A stretch of 64,000 nucleotides of DNA from Streptomyces polyasparticus (GTDB lineage Bacteria > Actinomycetota > Actinomycetes > Streptomycetales > Streptomycetaceae): positions 1 through 64,000 of the forward strand of contig NZ_JACTVJ010000032.1 of NCBI RefSeq assembly GCF_014493765.1, given 5' to 3'. Each line of letters begins with the position of its first letter. The stretch's first letter is position 1. Shown one piece after another: positions 16,808 to 25,265 of this stretch. The translations under genes were made by a program, and so were the position numbers. A model generated the notes under the pieces. It had not been told where the DNA came from. It searched no databases and saw only the letters and a program-made list of their open reading frames with translations.

Positions 16808-16942
16808 TTATCGGGGGCAACGCGCGATCCGGGAGGCACGCTTGGCCTCCCGGACCGGTCCGCCACCCGCGGGGATGTAGGCGGCGGCGTCCCCCAGCCC
16901 ACCGGTTGCCAGCGCACAGTGGGCCGACCCACGCAGCCTCAT
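16808..16942 (-). CDS. Possible 44-residue peptide upstream of the asparagine-synthetase-like gene
   Basis: An ATG at 16942 follows GGGAGCGCTTCC and opens a 44-residue frame beginning [20 protein letters not shown] and ending ASRIARCPR. It is on the same strand as the synthetase-like gene, about 340 bp upstream, with the inverted-repeat element between them. The end of the frame lies over a strong hairpin (16828-16854), which argues against a conserved peptide. It shows no clear lasso leader motif. It may be a leader peptide or chance; reported because a small substrate peptide would be expected near such an enzyme. Confidence 0.2.
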   Translation of the reverse strand: MRLRGSAHCALATGGLGDAAAYIPAGGGPVREAKRASRIARCPR

Positions 16943-17174
16943 GGAAGCGCTCCCGTATCCGTCGGTGAAGAGCGCACGGACGGGCGCACGGCCACACGCC
17001 GGGAGCACACCGCAGAAAGACCGCACTCCTGTACAGACAACTTTCTCGCCATCCGGAATCCCGCCCCTTAACGCTTGGAATGCGGGGAACTACGCTGGGT
17101 TTACGAATGCCGCGCGGTTATGCCAGCAAGGGTCGGGCCGGCGCGGCAGCCGTCTGTGTGTCGAGGGGTGGCGC

Positions 17175-18620
17175 ATGTCCAGGGAGCAACGCGGGCCGAA
17201 CGAGAAACTCGGCACCGTTCTCGCCCTCGCGGGAATCAGCAATGCGGGCCTCGCCCGCCGGGTCAACGACCTCGGGTCACAACGGGGCCTGACCCTTCGC
17301 TACGACAAGACCTCGGTGGCCCGTTGGGTCTCCAAGGGCATGGTTCCGCAGGGTGCGGCCCCGCACCTGATCGCCGCGGCCATCGGCCAGAAACTCGGCA
17401 GGCCCGTGCCGCTGCACGAGATAGGCCTCGCCGACGCCGACCCGGCGCCCGAGGTGGGCCTCTCCTTCCCGCGCGACATCGGCGCCGCGGTGAAGTCGGC
17501 CACCGAGCTGTACCGGCTCGACCTCGCGGGCCGCAGGGGCACAAGTGGCGGAATCTGGCAGTCGCTTGCCGGCTCCTTCGCCGTGAGCGCCTATGCGACG
17601 CCCGCGTCGCGGTGGCTGATTACGCCCGCCGACAGCTCGGTGGAGCGTACGGCCGAGCAGGCCCGGCAGATCACCGAGTCCGCACCGGCCGGCGAGAAAC
17701 CGCTGCGCGTCGGCCACAGCGACGTACAGAAGCTGCGCGAGGCGGCCCATGACGCGCGCCGCTGGGACTCCAAGTACGGGGGCGGGGACTGGCGTTCGTC
17801 GATGGTGCCCGAGTGCTTACGGGTCGAGGCGGCACCCCTGTTACTGGGGACGTACTCGGACGAAGTGGGGCGCGCCCTCTTCGGTGCGACGGCCGAACTC
17901 ACGCGCCTGGCGGGCTGGATGGCCTTCGACACCGGCCAGCAGGAGGCCGCACAGCGCTACTACATCCAGGCGCTGCGCCTCGCGCGCGCCGCGGCCGACG
18001 TCCCGCTCGGCGGGTACGTCCTGGCCTCCATGTCCCTCCAGGCCACCTACCGCGGCTTCGGCGACGAGGGCGTCGACCTCGCGCAGGCCGCCCTGGAGCG
18101 CAACCGGGGCCTGGCCACCGCGCGCACCATGAGTTTCTTCCATCTCGTCGAGGCCCGCGCCCAGGCCAGGGCCGGCGACGCGCACGCGGCGGGCGGCGCG
18201 CTGAAGTCCGCCGAAGGCTGGCTGGAACGCTCCCGTGACGGTGACAACGACCCGTCCTGGCTCGGCTTCTACTCCTACGACCGGTTCGCGGCCGATGCCG
18301 CCGAGTGCTACCGCGACCTCAAGGCCCCGCGCCAGGTACGGCGGTTCACCGAGCAGGCCCTGTCCAGCCCGACGGAGGAGTTCGTCCGCTCGCACGGCCT
18401 GCGGCTCGTGGTGAGCGCGGTGGCCGAGCTGGAGTCGGGGAACCTCGACGCCTGCTGTGCTCAGGGGCTGCGGGCCGTGGAAGTCGCGGGGCGCATCTCG
18501 TCGGCGCGGACCACCGAGTACGTACGGGATCTGCTGCACCGCCTGGAGGCGCACGGGGACGAGCCGCAGGTCATCGAGTTGCGGGAGCGGGCGAGGCCGC
18601 TGCTTGTCGCGCCGGCGTGA
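17175..18620 (+). CDS. Sporulation-associated NsdA-like regulator
   Basis: A 481-residue protein. The N-terminal region (1-90: [20 protein letters not shown], then [15 protein letters not shown]) resembles a helix-turn-helix or Cro-like fold. A long alpha-helical TPR-type region (about 230-480) follows, with pairs such as [20 protein letters not shown]. The architecture is that of the NsdA family, which in S. coelicolor represses sporulation and antibiotics. The closest recalled relative is the sporulation-associated protein at SCO4114. The ATG start follows GAGGGGTGGCGC. It is divergent from the asparagine-synthetase-like gene over about 700 bp. A cytoplasmic regulatory role is inferred. Confidence 0.78.
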   Translation: MSREQRGPNEKLGTVLALAGISNAGLARRVNDLGSQRGLTLRYDKTSVARWVSKGMVPQGAAPHLIAAAIGQKLGRPVPLHEIGLADADPAPEVGLSFPRDIGAAVKSATELYRLDLAGRRGTSGGIWQSLAGSFAVSAYATPASRWLITPADSSVERTAEQARQITESAPAGEKPLRVGHSDVQKLREAAHDARRWDSKYGGGDWRSSMVPECLRVEAAPLLLGTYSDEVGRALFGATAELTRLAGWMAFDTGQQEAAQRYYIQALRLARAAADVPLGGYVLASMSLQATYRGFGDEGVDLAQAALERNRGLATARTMSFFHLVEARAQARAGDAHAAGGALKSAEGWLERSRDGDNDPSWLGFYSYDRFAADAAECYRDLKAPRQVRRFTEQALSSPTEEFVRSHGLRLVVSAVAELESGNLDACCAQGLRAVEVAGRISSARTTEYVRDLLHRLEAHGDEPQVIELRERARPLLVAPA

Positions 18621-18702
18621 GCGGGCCTTTCGCCCCGGGGTGTTTGAGAGCGTTGTCAGTGGCGCAGTGCACTATCGGGGTGGGACTCGGGAGGTGAGGC
18701 GC

Positions 18703-19950
18703 GTGGCTCTGCGCGGCCCGGCAGACGGTACGAACGTGTCGTACGACTGCGATGTGCTCGTCATCGGCGGCGGCATCGTCGGTCTGTCGACGGCGTATGC
18801 GCTGACGCGCGCCCGGCCGGGGATCCGGGTCACCGTCCTGGAGAAGGAGCCGGGCCCTGCCCGGCACCAGACGGGGCGCAACAGCGGGGTGATCCACAGC
18901 GGGATCTACTACCGGCCCGGTTCGCTCAAGGCGCGCTTCGCCGTCGAGGGTGCGGCCGAGATGGTCAAGTTCTGTGCCGAGCACGGGATTCCGCATGCCG
19001 TCGGCGGCAAGCTGATCGTCGCGACCGAGCGCTCCGAGCTGCCCCGGCTGCACGCCCTGGTGCAGCGCGGCCGGGAGAACGGGATTCCGGTCAGGGAGCT
19101 CGGCCCCAGCCAGATCACCGAGTTCGAGCCCGAGGTACGGGGGCTCGCGGGGATCCATGTGGCCACGACGGGGATCTGCGACTTCGGCGCGGTGGCGGAG
19201 CAGCTGGCCGTGTCGGCCCAGGACGCGGGGGCGGAGATCCGTTACGACGCGGAGGTCACGTACATCGACCGGCGCGCGGACCGCGGGGTCGCGGTGCGGA
19301 CGGCGTCCGGGGCGGTCGTGCGCGGCCGGACCCTGGTGAACTGCGCGGGGCTGCACTGCGACCGGATCGCGCGCCTGGCGGGCGACGACCCCGGGATGCG
19401 CATCGTGCCCTTCCGCGGCGAGTACTTCGAGCTGGCCCGGCCCGAGCTGGTGCGCGGCCTGGTGTATCCCGTACCCGACCCGGCGTTCCCGTTCCTCGGT
19501 GTGCACCTCACGCGCGGGATCGACGGCGGGGTCCACGTGGGGCCCAACGCCGTCCCCGCGCTCGCCCGCGAGGGATACGACTGGTCGGTGGTACGCCCCC
19601 GGGAGCTGGCCTCGACGCTCACCTGGCCGGGCTCGTGGCGCATCGCCCGCGCCCACTGGCGCTACGGAGCGGGCGAGCTCCACCGCTCGCTCTCCCGCCC
19701 CGCCTTCACGCGTGCGGTCCGCCGCCTGCTGCCCGCGGTCACGGAGTCCGACCTGATCCCGGCCCCGTCGGGCGTCCGCGCCCAGGCGGTCCTGCGCGAC
19801 GGCACCCTCGCGGACGACTTCCTCTTCGTCGAGGCCGCCCGCACCGTCCACGTCCTGAACGCCCCGTCCCCGGCGGCGACGGCTTCGCTGCCGATTGGGC
19901 GGGAGGTGGCGGGGCGGGTGCTGGCCCACCTCAGCCCCTCCGGCGCTTGA
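18703..19950 (+). CDS. lhgO: L-2-hydroxyglutarate oxidase (FAD)
   Basis: A 415-residue flavoprotein of the DAO/LhgO family. Residues 18-45 form the FAD nucleotide fold (VLVIGGGIVGLSTAYALTRA). LEKEPGPARHQTGRNSGVIH is the family signature for the flavin site. NCAGLHCDRIARLAG near 222 and PFLGVHLTRGIDG near 265 are also typical. The enzyme oxidises L-2-hydroxyglutarate to 2-oxoglutarate, repairing a side product of central metabolism. The GTG start at 18703 sits after GGGAGGTGAGGCGC. The final codons SPSGA and the TGA are contributed by the dispersed repeat. Length and motifs are complete. Confidence 0.88.
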   Translation: MALRGPADGTNVSYDCDVLVIGGGIVGLSTAYALTRARPGIRVTVLEKEPGPARHQTGRNSGVIHSGIYYRPGSLKARFAVEGAAEMVKFCAEHGIPHAVGGKLIVATERSELPRLHALVQRGRENGIPVRELGPSQITEFEPEVRGLAGIHVATTGICDFGAVAEQLAVSAQDAGAEIRYDAEVTYIDRRADRGVAVRTASGAVVRGRTLVNCAGLHCDRIARLAGDDPGMRIVPFRGEYFELARPELVRGLVYPVPDPAFPFLGVHLTRGIDGGVHVGPNAVPALAREGYDWSVVRPRELASTLTWPGSWRIARAHWRYGAGELHRSLSRPAFTRAVRRLLPAVTESDLIPAPSGVRAQAVLRDGTLADDFLFVEAARTVHVLNAPSPAATASLPIGREVAGRVLAHLSPSGA

Positions 19951-20115
19951 GGAGATCCGAGCGAAGCTCGGATGCCGGGGTCCGGGGGTGCAGGGGGCGA
20001 AGCCCCCGCGGTCCCACCCACCCTGTGAGCTCCGCAGATGGGGTCCGGGGCGAAGCCCCGGCTTCGGGAAGGGGCGGGGCGGGGAGAAAAGCCCGCCGCA
20101 GGCGGACCCCCACCC
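19932..20115 (+). repeat. Dispersed intergenic repeat, copy 2
   Basis: Starts CAGCCCCTCCGGCGCTTGAG, supplying the lhgO stop codon. It continues with GATCCGAGCGAAGCTCGGAT, GGGGGCGAAGCCCCC, GTCCGGGGCGAAGCCCCGGC, TTCGGGAAGGGGCGGGG and GCCCGCCGCAGGCG. It is longer than the other copies because of an extra block (about 20005-20045). The hairpins could terminate lhgO transcription before trmB. Confidence 0.85.
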
Positions 20116-20171
20116 ACGGCGCGGGCCACCGGAACGCACCCACCCCCGACCCTCCGTAGAATCGGACCACT

Positions 20172-21005
20172 GTGTCCGAGCATCCCGAAACCCCCGCCGC
20201 CCAGAACCAGGGCACCCGCCCCGACCCGTACGACGACGCCACCCGCGCCGCCGCCTCCGCCGCCCGCGCGGAGAAGATGCGACGGTTCGCCGAGGGCGAG
20301 GGGCCCAGCCCCGACCCGGCCGGGTCGCACTTCGACCGGCGGATCCGCAGCTTCCAGCCGCGCCGCAGCCGCGTCACCACCAGCCAGGGCGACGCCCTGC
20401 GCAGGCTGTGGCCGAAGTGGGGCATCGAGATCGACGGCAAGCAGCGGCTCGACCTCGACCAGCTCTTCCCCGGACAGAGCGAAGTCGTCCTGGAGATCGG
20501 CTTCGGCATGGGCGAGGCCACCGCGCAGATGGCCGCCGACGACCCGGAGACCGGCATCCTCGCCGTGGACGTCCACACCCCCGGCCAGGGCAACCTCCTC
20601 GGCCTCGCCGAGAGCAACGGTCTGGACAACGTCCGCGTGGCCAACGGCGACGCCATCATCCTGCTCACCGAGATGCTCCGCCCCGACGCCCTGGACGGCG
20701 TCCGCGTCTACTTCCCCGACCCCTGGCCCAAGAAGCGCCACCACAAGCGGCGCATCATCCAGCCGGAGTTCCTGACGCTCGCGGCGAGCCGCCTGAAGCC
20801 CGGCGGCTTCCTCCACTGCGCCACGGACTGGGAGGAGTACGCCGAGCAGATGCTCGAGGTGCTCGAGGCCCACCCCGACTTCACCAACTCGCAAGCAGAC
20901 GGTGGCTACACCCCGCGCCCCGCCTTCCGCCCGCTGACCCGCTTCGAGGGCAAGGGTCTCGACAAGGACCACGTCGTCCACGACATGATCTTCCTGCGTA
21001 CATAG
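20172..21005 (+). CDS. trmB: tRNA (guanine-N7-)-methyltransferase
   Basis: A 277-residue SAM-dependent enzyme that makes 7-methylguanosine at position 46 of tRNA. The SAM-binding motif is VLEIGFGMGE near residue 105, and VRVYFPDPWPKKRHHKRR near 178 holds the catalytic Asp and tRNA-contacting basic patch. The N-terminal 60 residues are a disordered Ala/Arg extension common in Streptomyces. The GTG start at 20172 lies 57 bp after the end of the dispersed repeat. The PrsW-type gene follows 94 bp later. All key motifs are present. Confidence 0.95.
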   Translation: MSEHPETPAAQNQGTRPDPYDDATRAAASAARAEKMRRFAEGEGPSPDPAGSHFDRRIRSFQPRRSRVTTSQGDALRRLWPKWGIEIDGKQRLDLDQLFPGQSEVVLEIGFGMGEATAQMAADDPETGILAVDVHTPGQGNLLGLAESNGLDNVRVANGDAIILLTEMLRPDALDGVRVYFPDPWPKKRHHKRRIIQPEFLTLAASRLKPGGFLHCATDWEEYAEQMLEVLEAHPDFTNSQADGGYTPRPAFRPLTRFEGKGLDKDHVVHDMIFLRT

Positions 21006-21099
21006 AGGCGACCTGGAGGCGTACCTGCAGGCGTACACAGAGGTCACGGGGTTCCGGGGACTCTGTTCGCCGCGCCCGGCGACTCGTTAGGGTCGAAGG

Positions 21100-22605
21100 G
21101 TGAACGCACCGCCCCAGCCTCCGCACGCCCCGGCCCCTACGGTCGCCGGCCTCGGCAGGCCCACGCACTGGTGGCAGCGCCGTGCCGTGAAGGCGGGCGC
21201 CCTGATCACCCTGCTCGCCCTGTCCGGCCTGGTGATCCTCGCCCTGGTCCGCAAGGAGACCGGCACCGAGGGCTTCCTCGTGGGCCTGGGCCTCGCGATA
21301 TTTCCCGTACCGCTCCTGATAGCCGCGTTCCGCTGGCTGGACCGGGTCGAACCGGCCCCCTGGCGGAACCTGGTCTTCTCCTTCGCGTGGGGCGCCTGCG
21401 CATCGGCCCTGATAGCGATCATCGCGAACTCCTTCGCGACCCGCTGGATAGCCACCAGAACCGCCGACCCCTCCAGCGCCGACACGCTCGGCGCCACCGT
21501 CGTCGCCCCGGTCGTCGAGGAGACGGTCAAGGCGGCGGCCATCCTGCTCGTCTTCCTGTTCCGCAGACGGGACTTCAAGGGTCTCGTCGACGGAGTGGTG
21601 ATCGCCGGGGTCACGGCCACCGGCTTCGCGTTCACCGAGAACATCCTCTACCTCGGCAACGCCTACGGCACCGACGAGGCCACCGGCGTCGACGGCATCG
21701 GCTTCGACTCGGTCACGGCGGCGACCTTCTTCGTCCGCATCGTGATGTCGCCGTTCGCCCACCCGCTGTTCACGGTCCTCACCGGCATCGGCTTCGGCTT
21801 CGCGGCCCTCGCCGCCGACCGCCACCGCGTCCGCCGCATCCTGCTTCCGCTCGGCGGCCTGATCCTCGCGATGGGCATGCACGCCGCCTGGAACGGCTCG
21901 GTCTCCTACTTCGGCGGACTCGGCTTCTTCCTCGTCTACCTCGGCTTCATGGTCCCGTCCTTCGGACTCCTGACCTGGCTCACGATCTACAGCCGCCAGC
22001 GCGAACTGCGCACGGTCCGCGAGGAACTCCCCGCCTACGTCACCGCCGGCTGGCTCACCGCCCCCGAGCCGTACGCCCTCGGCTCGCTGCGCGCCCGCCG
22101 CAAGGCGCGGCAGTACGCGACCCAGACGTATGGCAAGGAAGCCGGCAAGGACGCGGCCCGCGCCGTCCGCGAGTACATCTCGCTCGCCACGGCCCTGGCG
22201 TTCCTGCGGGCCCGTGGCCGCAGCGGCCGTGCGGGCGCCGATTTCGTCGTACGGGAAAGAGAGTTGCTGCAGTCGCTGTGGGAGCGCCGCGGACCGGCGC
22301 GCCCGGCCCTCGACCATGCGGCACGGCTTACGGCACCGGCGTTCCCGCAGCCGTACGTGCCGTATGCGAACCCGTACGGTCCGATGGCGGGACCGCCCGG
22401 CGCCTACATCCCGTACATCCCGAACCAGCCGGGATACGGCTACCCGCAGCCGCCGGCCGGGACCCACCCGGCGAGCGCTCCGCACCAGGCCTACCCCGCG
22501 AGCGCCCTGCACCAGGCCCACCCGGCGAGCATCCCGCCCCAGCAGCACCCGGGCGCGGCCTACAACCCCTACGCGCCACCCGCGAACTCCACGGGCGGCG
22601 CGTAA
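21100..22605 (+). CDS. PrsW-family intramembrane metalloprotease
   Basis: A 501-residue membrane protein with about eight hydrophobic segments (roughly 25-310). Family motifs: VVEETVKAA (EExxxK, near 145), FAFTENILYL (FxxxEN, near 180) and MHAAWNG (HxxxWN-type, near 265). These carry the proposed zinc ligands. PrsW cleaves the membrane anti-sigma factor RsiW in Bacillus; the actinobacterial substrate is unknown. The C-terminal third is cytoplasmic, ending in a Pro/Tyr/Gly-rich repeat (about 420-501, e.g. HQAYPAS and HQAHPAS). The GTG start at 21100 follows AAGG. A possible substrate in this window is the membrane-anchored sigma factor at 7.6 kb, but this is speculation. Confidence 0.88.
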   Translation: MNAPPQPPHAPAPTVAGLGRPTHWWQRRAVKAGALITLLALSGLVILALVRKETGTEGFLVGLGLAIFPVPLLIAAFRWLDRVEPAPWRNLVFSFAWGACASALIAIIANSFATRWIATRTADPSSADTLGATVVAPVVEETVKAAAILLVFLFRRRDFKGLVDGVVIAGVTATGFAFTENILYLGNAYGTDEATGVDGIGFDSVTAATFFVRIVMSPFAHPLFTVLTGIGFGFAALAADRHRVRRILLPLGGLILAMGMHAAWNGSVSYFGGLGFFLVYLGFMVPSFGLLTWLTIYSRQRELRTVREELPAYVTAGWLTAPEPYALGSLRARRKARQYATQTYGKEAGKDAARAVREYISLATALAFLRARGRSGRAGADFVVRERELLQSLWERRGPARPALDHAARLTAPAFPQPYVPYANPYGPMAGPPGAYIPYIPNQPGYGYPQPPAGTHPASAPHQAYPASALHQAHPASIPPQQHPGAAYNPYAPPANSTGGA

Positions 22606-22649
22606 CAGAGCGGGCGCGCAACGGCAGGCGCGCGACAGACCGTCGGCGA

Positions 22650-23594
22650 CTAGGCAGCAGCCGTCGTCAGGAGCCCCAGCTCCTTGTCGGTGAGGGTCAG
22701 CTCCGCCACCGCGAGCAGCGCCGGCAGCTGTTCCACGCTGCGTGCCGAGGCGATCGGCGCGACCACCGTCGGCTGGGCCGCGAGCCAGGCGAGCGCCACC
22801 GTCGCGGGCGAGGCCTCGTGCGCCGCGGCCACCGTGTCGAGCGCGTCGAGCACCCGCCGCCCGCGCTCGGTCTCCAGGTGCTTGGCGGCTCCGCCCGCGC
22901 GCGGGCTGTCGACCTCGGTGCCCGGGCGGTACTTGCCGGTGAGGAAGCCGGAGGCCAGCGCGTAGTACGGCACGGCGGCCAGGCCCCAGCGGGAGGCGAG
23001 CTCCTGCTTCGAACCCTCGTACGTTTCACGTGAAACAAGGTTGTAGTGCGGCTGAAGCGCCACATACCGGGCGAGACCCTCGCGCTCGGCGAACTCCAGT
23101 GATTCCGCGAGCCGTTCGGTCGTCAGGTTGGAGGCGGCCACCGCCCGCACCTTGCCCTCGCGCACCAGCGCGTCGAGCGCGGTGACGATCTCCTCGACCG
23201 ATACGGAGGGGTCGTCGAAGTGCGTGTAGTACAGGTCGATGTAGTCGGTGCCGAGCCGGCGCAGCGACTCCTCGGCGGCGGACTTGATGGTGGCCGCCGA
23301 GAGCCCCTTGAACTCGGGGTGGGCGCCGACCTTCGTGGCGATGACGACATCGGAGCGATTGCCGCGCGCGGCCAGCCACTTGCCGATCAGGGTCTCGGAC
23401 TCGCCGCCCTTGTTGCCGGGGGCCCAGGCCGAGTAGGAGTCGGCGGTGTCGATGAAGTTGCCGCCGCCCGCGGTGTATGCGTCGAGTACGGCGAAGGTCC
23501 GGGTCTCGTCGGCGGTCCAGCCGAAGACGTTGCCGCCGAGACAGAGCGGATGGACTTCGAGGTCGGAGGAGCCGAGGGGGCGCAAGGAGGTCAT
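22650..23594 (-). CDS. Aldo/keto reductase
   Basis: A 314-residue NADPH-dependent oxidoreductase with the (beta/alpha)8 AKR fold. Conserved: GGNVFGW near 20, FIDTADSYS near 47 (Asp and catalytic Tyr), the catalytic Lys in VIATKVG near 80, and YIDLYYTHFDD near 120, where the usual His is replaced by a YYTH arrangement. The NADP-binding end is at about 255-290. The ATG start at 23594 is used because upstream codons look non-coding; the ribosome site is weak. It is convergent with the PrsW-type gene. Substrate not predictable. Confidence 0.9.
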   Translation of the reverse strand: MTSLRPLGSSDLEVHPLCLGGNVFGWTADETRTFAVLDAYTAGGGNFIDTADSYSAWAPGNKGGESETLIGKWLAARGNRSDVVIATKVGAHPEFKGLSAATIKSAAEESLRRLGTDYIDLYYTHFDDPSVSVEEIVTALDALVREGKVRAVAASNLTTERLAESLEFAEREGLARYVALQPHYNLVSRETYEGSKQELASRWGLAAVPYYALASGFLTGKYRPGTEVDSPRAGGAAKHLETERGRRVLDALDTVAAAHEASPATVALAWLAAQPTVVAPIASARSVEQLPALLAVAELTLTDKELGLLTTAAA

Positions 23595-23836
23595 GAACGT
23601 TGCAACACCCGTTCGGGAAGCGGCTATTCCAGGCCACTCCAGAGGCGCCCATACCAACCCAAAACCGGCAGCCCTGACGTCGGGGGGTTGCCGTCAGGAC
23701 TGCCGGGGTTCAGGGGTGCGCGCACACGCTCGCCCCCTGGCGGCAGAGGCCGCCAGGGACGAGCAGGACTACGGGTGCAGAACTACAAGTGCAGGACTAC
23801 AAGTTCCGTACGGAGATCAGGGATTGAGGCCCTGGA

Positions 23837-24886
23837 TCAGGGATTGAGACCCTTGCTCTGCAGCCAGGCCATTGGGTCGATCAGGCTGCCGCCCGCCGAC
23901 TCGACCTCGAGGTGCAGGTGCGGTCCGGTGGAGTTGCCGGTGGAGCCCACGCGGCCGATGACATCGCCGGTCGTGACCTTCTGGCCGACGCTGACGCCGA
24001 TCGACGACTGGTGGTTGTACGCGATCTCCGTACCGTCCGAGAGCTCGACCACGGTGCGGTAACCGTACGAGCCGGACCAGCCGGCCTCCTTGACGGTGCC
24101 GGTGTGCACGGCCTTGATCGGGGTGCCGCTCGGGGCGGCGAAGTCCAGACCGGTGTGCGAGCCGGAGGCCCACATGGAGCCGGCCTGACCGAAGGTCGAG
24201 GTGATCGTGTACGAGGTGGTGGGGAGCGAGTAGCTCGCGGCCAGCTTGGCGAGGCGCTCCGCCTCGGCCTTGCGCTTGGCCTCTTCCTCCGCCTTGCGCT
24301 TGGCTTCCGCCTCGGCCTTCTCGGCGGCTTCCTGCTTCTCGGCGGCGGCCTTCGCGGCCTGCTCGGCGGCGGCCTCTTCGGCGGCGGCCTGAGCGGCGGC
24401 GTCCGCCTCGTCCTCCTGGGTCTGCGCCTGCTCCAGGATGCGGGCCCGCAGGGCCTCGCCCGCGTCGGCGGTGGACTCGCCGGTGGAGCTGGTGGCGGCC
24501 ACGGGCAGCGTGGCCGCGGTGGCCTGGGCGACACCGGACTGCTCCTGGGCGCCGGCGTCGGAGTCGTCGGACATCAGGGAGCCGACGACGGGCAGCTTCT
24601 TGGCCTGCTCGCCGAGGTCCGGCATGGAGATCGGTACCGGCGGCTTGTCCTTCGCGGTGGCTATGCCACCCGCGCCGACAGCGGCTATGACGCCTACGCC
24701 GAGAACGGTGGAGCTGCGCGCAAGTCCGCCGCGCTGCTTGGCGACGCGGTGCCGGCCGCGTACCGGTCGAATGGAATCCTCGGTGGGGTTCCACTCCTCC
24801 CAGGACTCGTCGTCGTACCTGAACTCCTGGGTGCTGTCCGCGAAATAGGGATCAGCGGTGGTGCCTCGGCCTGCGGGGGTCGCCAC
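23837..24886 (-). CDS. M23 peptidoglycan endopeptidase with coiled coil, riboswitch-controlled
   Basis: A 349-residue exported cell-wall hydrolase. A cytoplasmic N-terminus (1-60) is followed by a hydrophobic segment (about 63-82) and an Ala/Glu/Lys coiled coil (about 160-225). The C-terminal LytM/M23 domain (about 235-349) has the zinc motifs SGSHTGLDFAAPSGTP (HxxxD) and GPHLHLEVE (HxH). M23 enzymes cut peptide cross-links in peptidoglycan. The GTG start at 24886 follows AAGGAGTCCGCCTCC. The longer in-frame reading upstream to 25012 is rejected because it runs through the c-di-AMP riboswitch. This matches known riboswitch control of cell-wall hydrolases in Streptomyces. Confidence 0.93.
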   Translation of the reverse strand: MATPAGRGTTADPYFADSTQEFRYDDESWEEWNPTEDSIRPVRGRHRVAKQRGGLARSSTVLGVGVIAAVGAGGIATAKDKPPVPISMPDLGEQAKKLPVVGSLMSDDSDAGAQEQSGVAQATAATLPVAATSSTGESTADAGEALRARILEQAQTQEDEADAAAQAAAEEAAAEQAAKAAAEKQEAAEKAEAEAKRKAEEEAKRKAEAERLAKLAASYSLPTTSYTITSTFGQAGSMWASGSHTGLDFAAPSGTPIKAVHTGTVKEAGWSGSYGYRTVVELSDGTEIAYNHQSSIGVSVGQKVTTGDVIGRVGSTGNSTGPHLHLEVESAGGSLIDPMAWLQSKGLNP

Positions 24887-24912
24887 GGAGGCGGACTCCT
24901 TTCCTTCCTTCT

Positions 24913-25053
24913 CGCCTACCGGGTTAGCTGACGGGTTCGGAACAGGAAGGTTTCCTACGGGCGTTGCTGCCTCGCGAGCACCTCTGGGAAAGGTGCCGCT
25001 TGCCCGATTCACCCCAAAAACTTGGTTCCCCGGCTCCCTTGCGGGATTAAGCG
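24913..25053 (-). promoter_or_regulatory. Cyclic di-AMP riboswitch (ydaO/yuaA type)
   Basis: Reading the minus strand: P1 is CGCTTA (5', at 25053) paired with TAGGCG (24918-24913). Between them lie the class signatures GGGAGCCGGGGAACC, GGGGTGAATC, CACCTTTCC and GAACCCGTCAGCTAACCCGG. These match the ydaO consensus as I know it. It ends about 27 bp before the GTG start of the M23 peptidase. In known examples c-di-AMP binding turns expression off, linking cell-wall hydrolysis to osmotic state. A covariance-model search would settle it, but the motif match is strong. Confidence 0.93.
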
Positions 25054-25220
25054 TGTGCGCACGGAGCCATCTCTTGTGACGGCTGGGACGACCGCGCTGC
25101 GTTATCGAACGTTAATAGACACGGGCCCTGGATTCCAAGCCGTTCCGACAGATCGTTAGCTGCTTTGGCCTGGACTTACCGGGACACGAAGGGGCGGAAT
25201 CGGACGAGTCGGCAAGGAAG

Positions 25221-25262
25221 TTGATGCACGAAATCTCGGCCAACTTTCTGACGGTGCATCAA
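25221..25262. promoter_or_regulatory. Inverted repeat TTGATGCAC / GTGCATCAA
   Basis: A perfect 9-bp inverted repeat with a 24-bp spacer lies immediately after the PP2C gene stop and upstream of the riboswitch gene's promoter region. The spacer includes a second small inverted pair (AAGTTG..CAACTT). It could be a regulator site for the M23 gene or a loose terminator. Confidence 0.35.
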
Positions 25263-25265
25263 TTG

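Noticed and set aside
14381-17000. Lasso-peptide (RiPP) gene cluster
   Set aside because: The cyclase-like protein is present, but no leader peptidase, RRE protein or convincing precursor was found and the PP-loop is altered.
24887-25012. N-terminal 42 codons of the M23 peptidase
   Set aside because: The bases form the 3' part of the c-di-AMP riboswitch; GTG 24886 has its own AAGGAG site.
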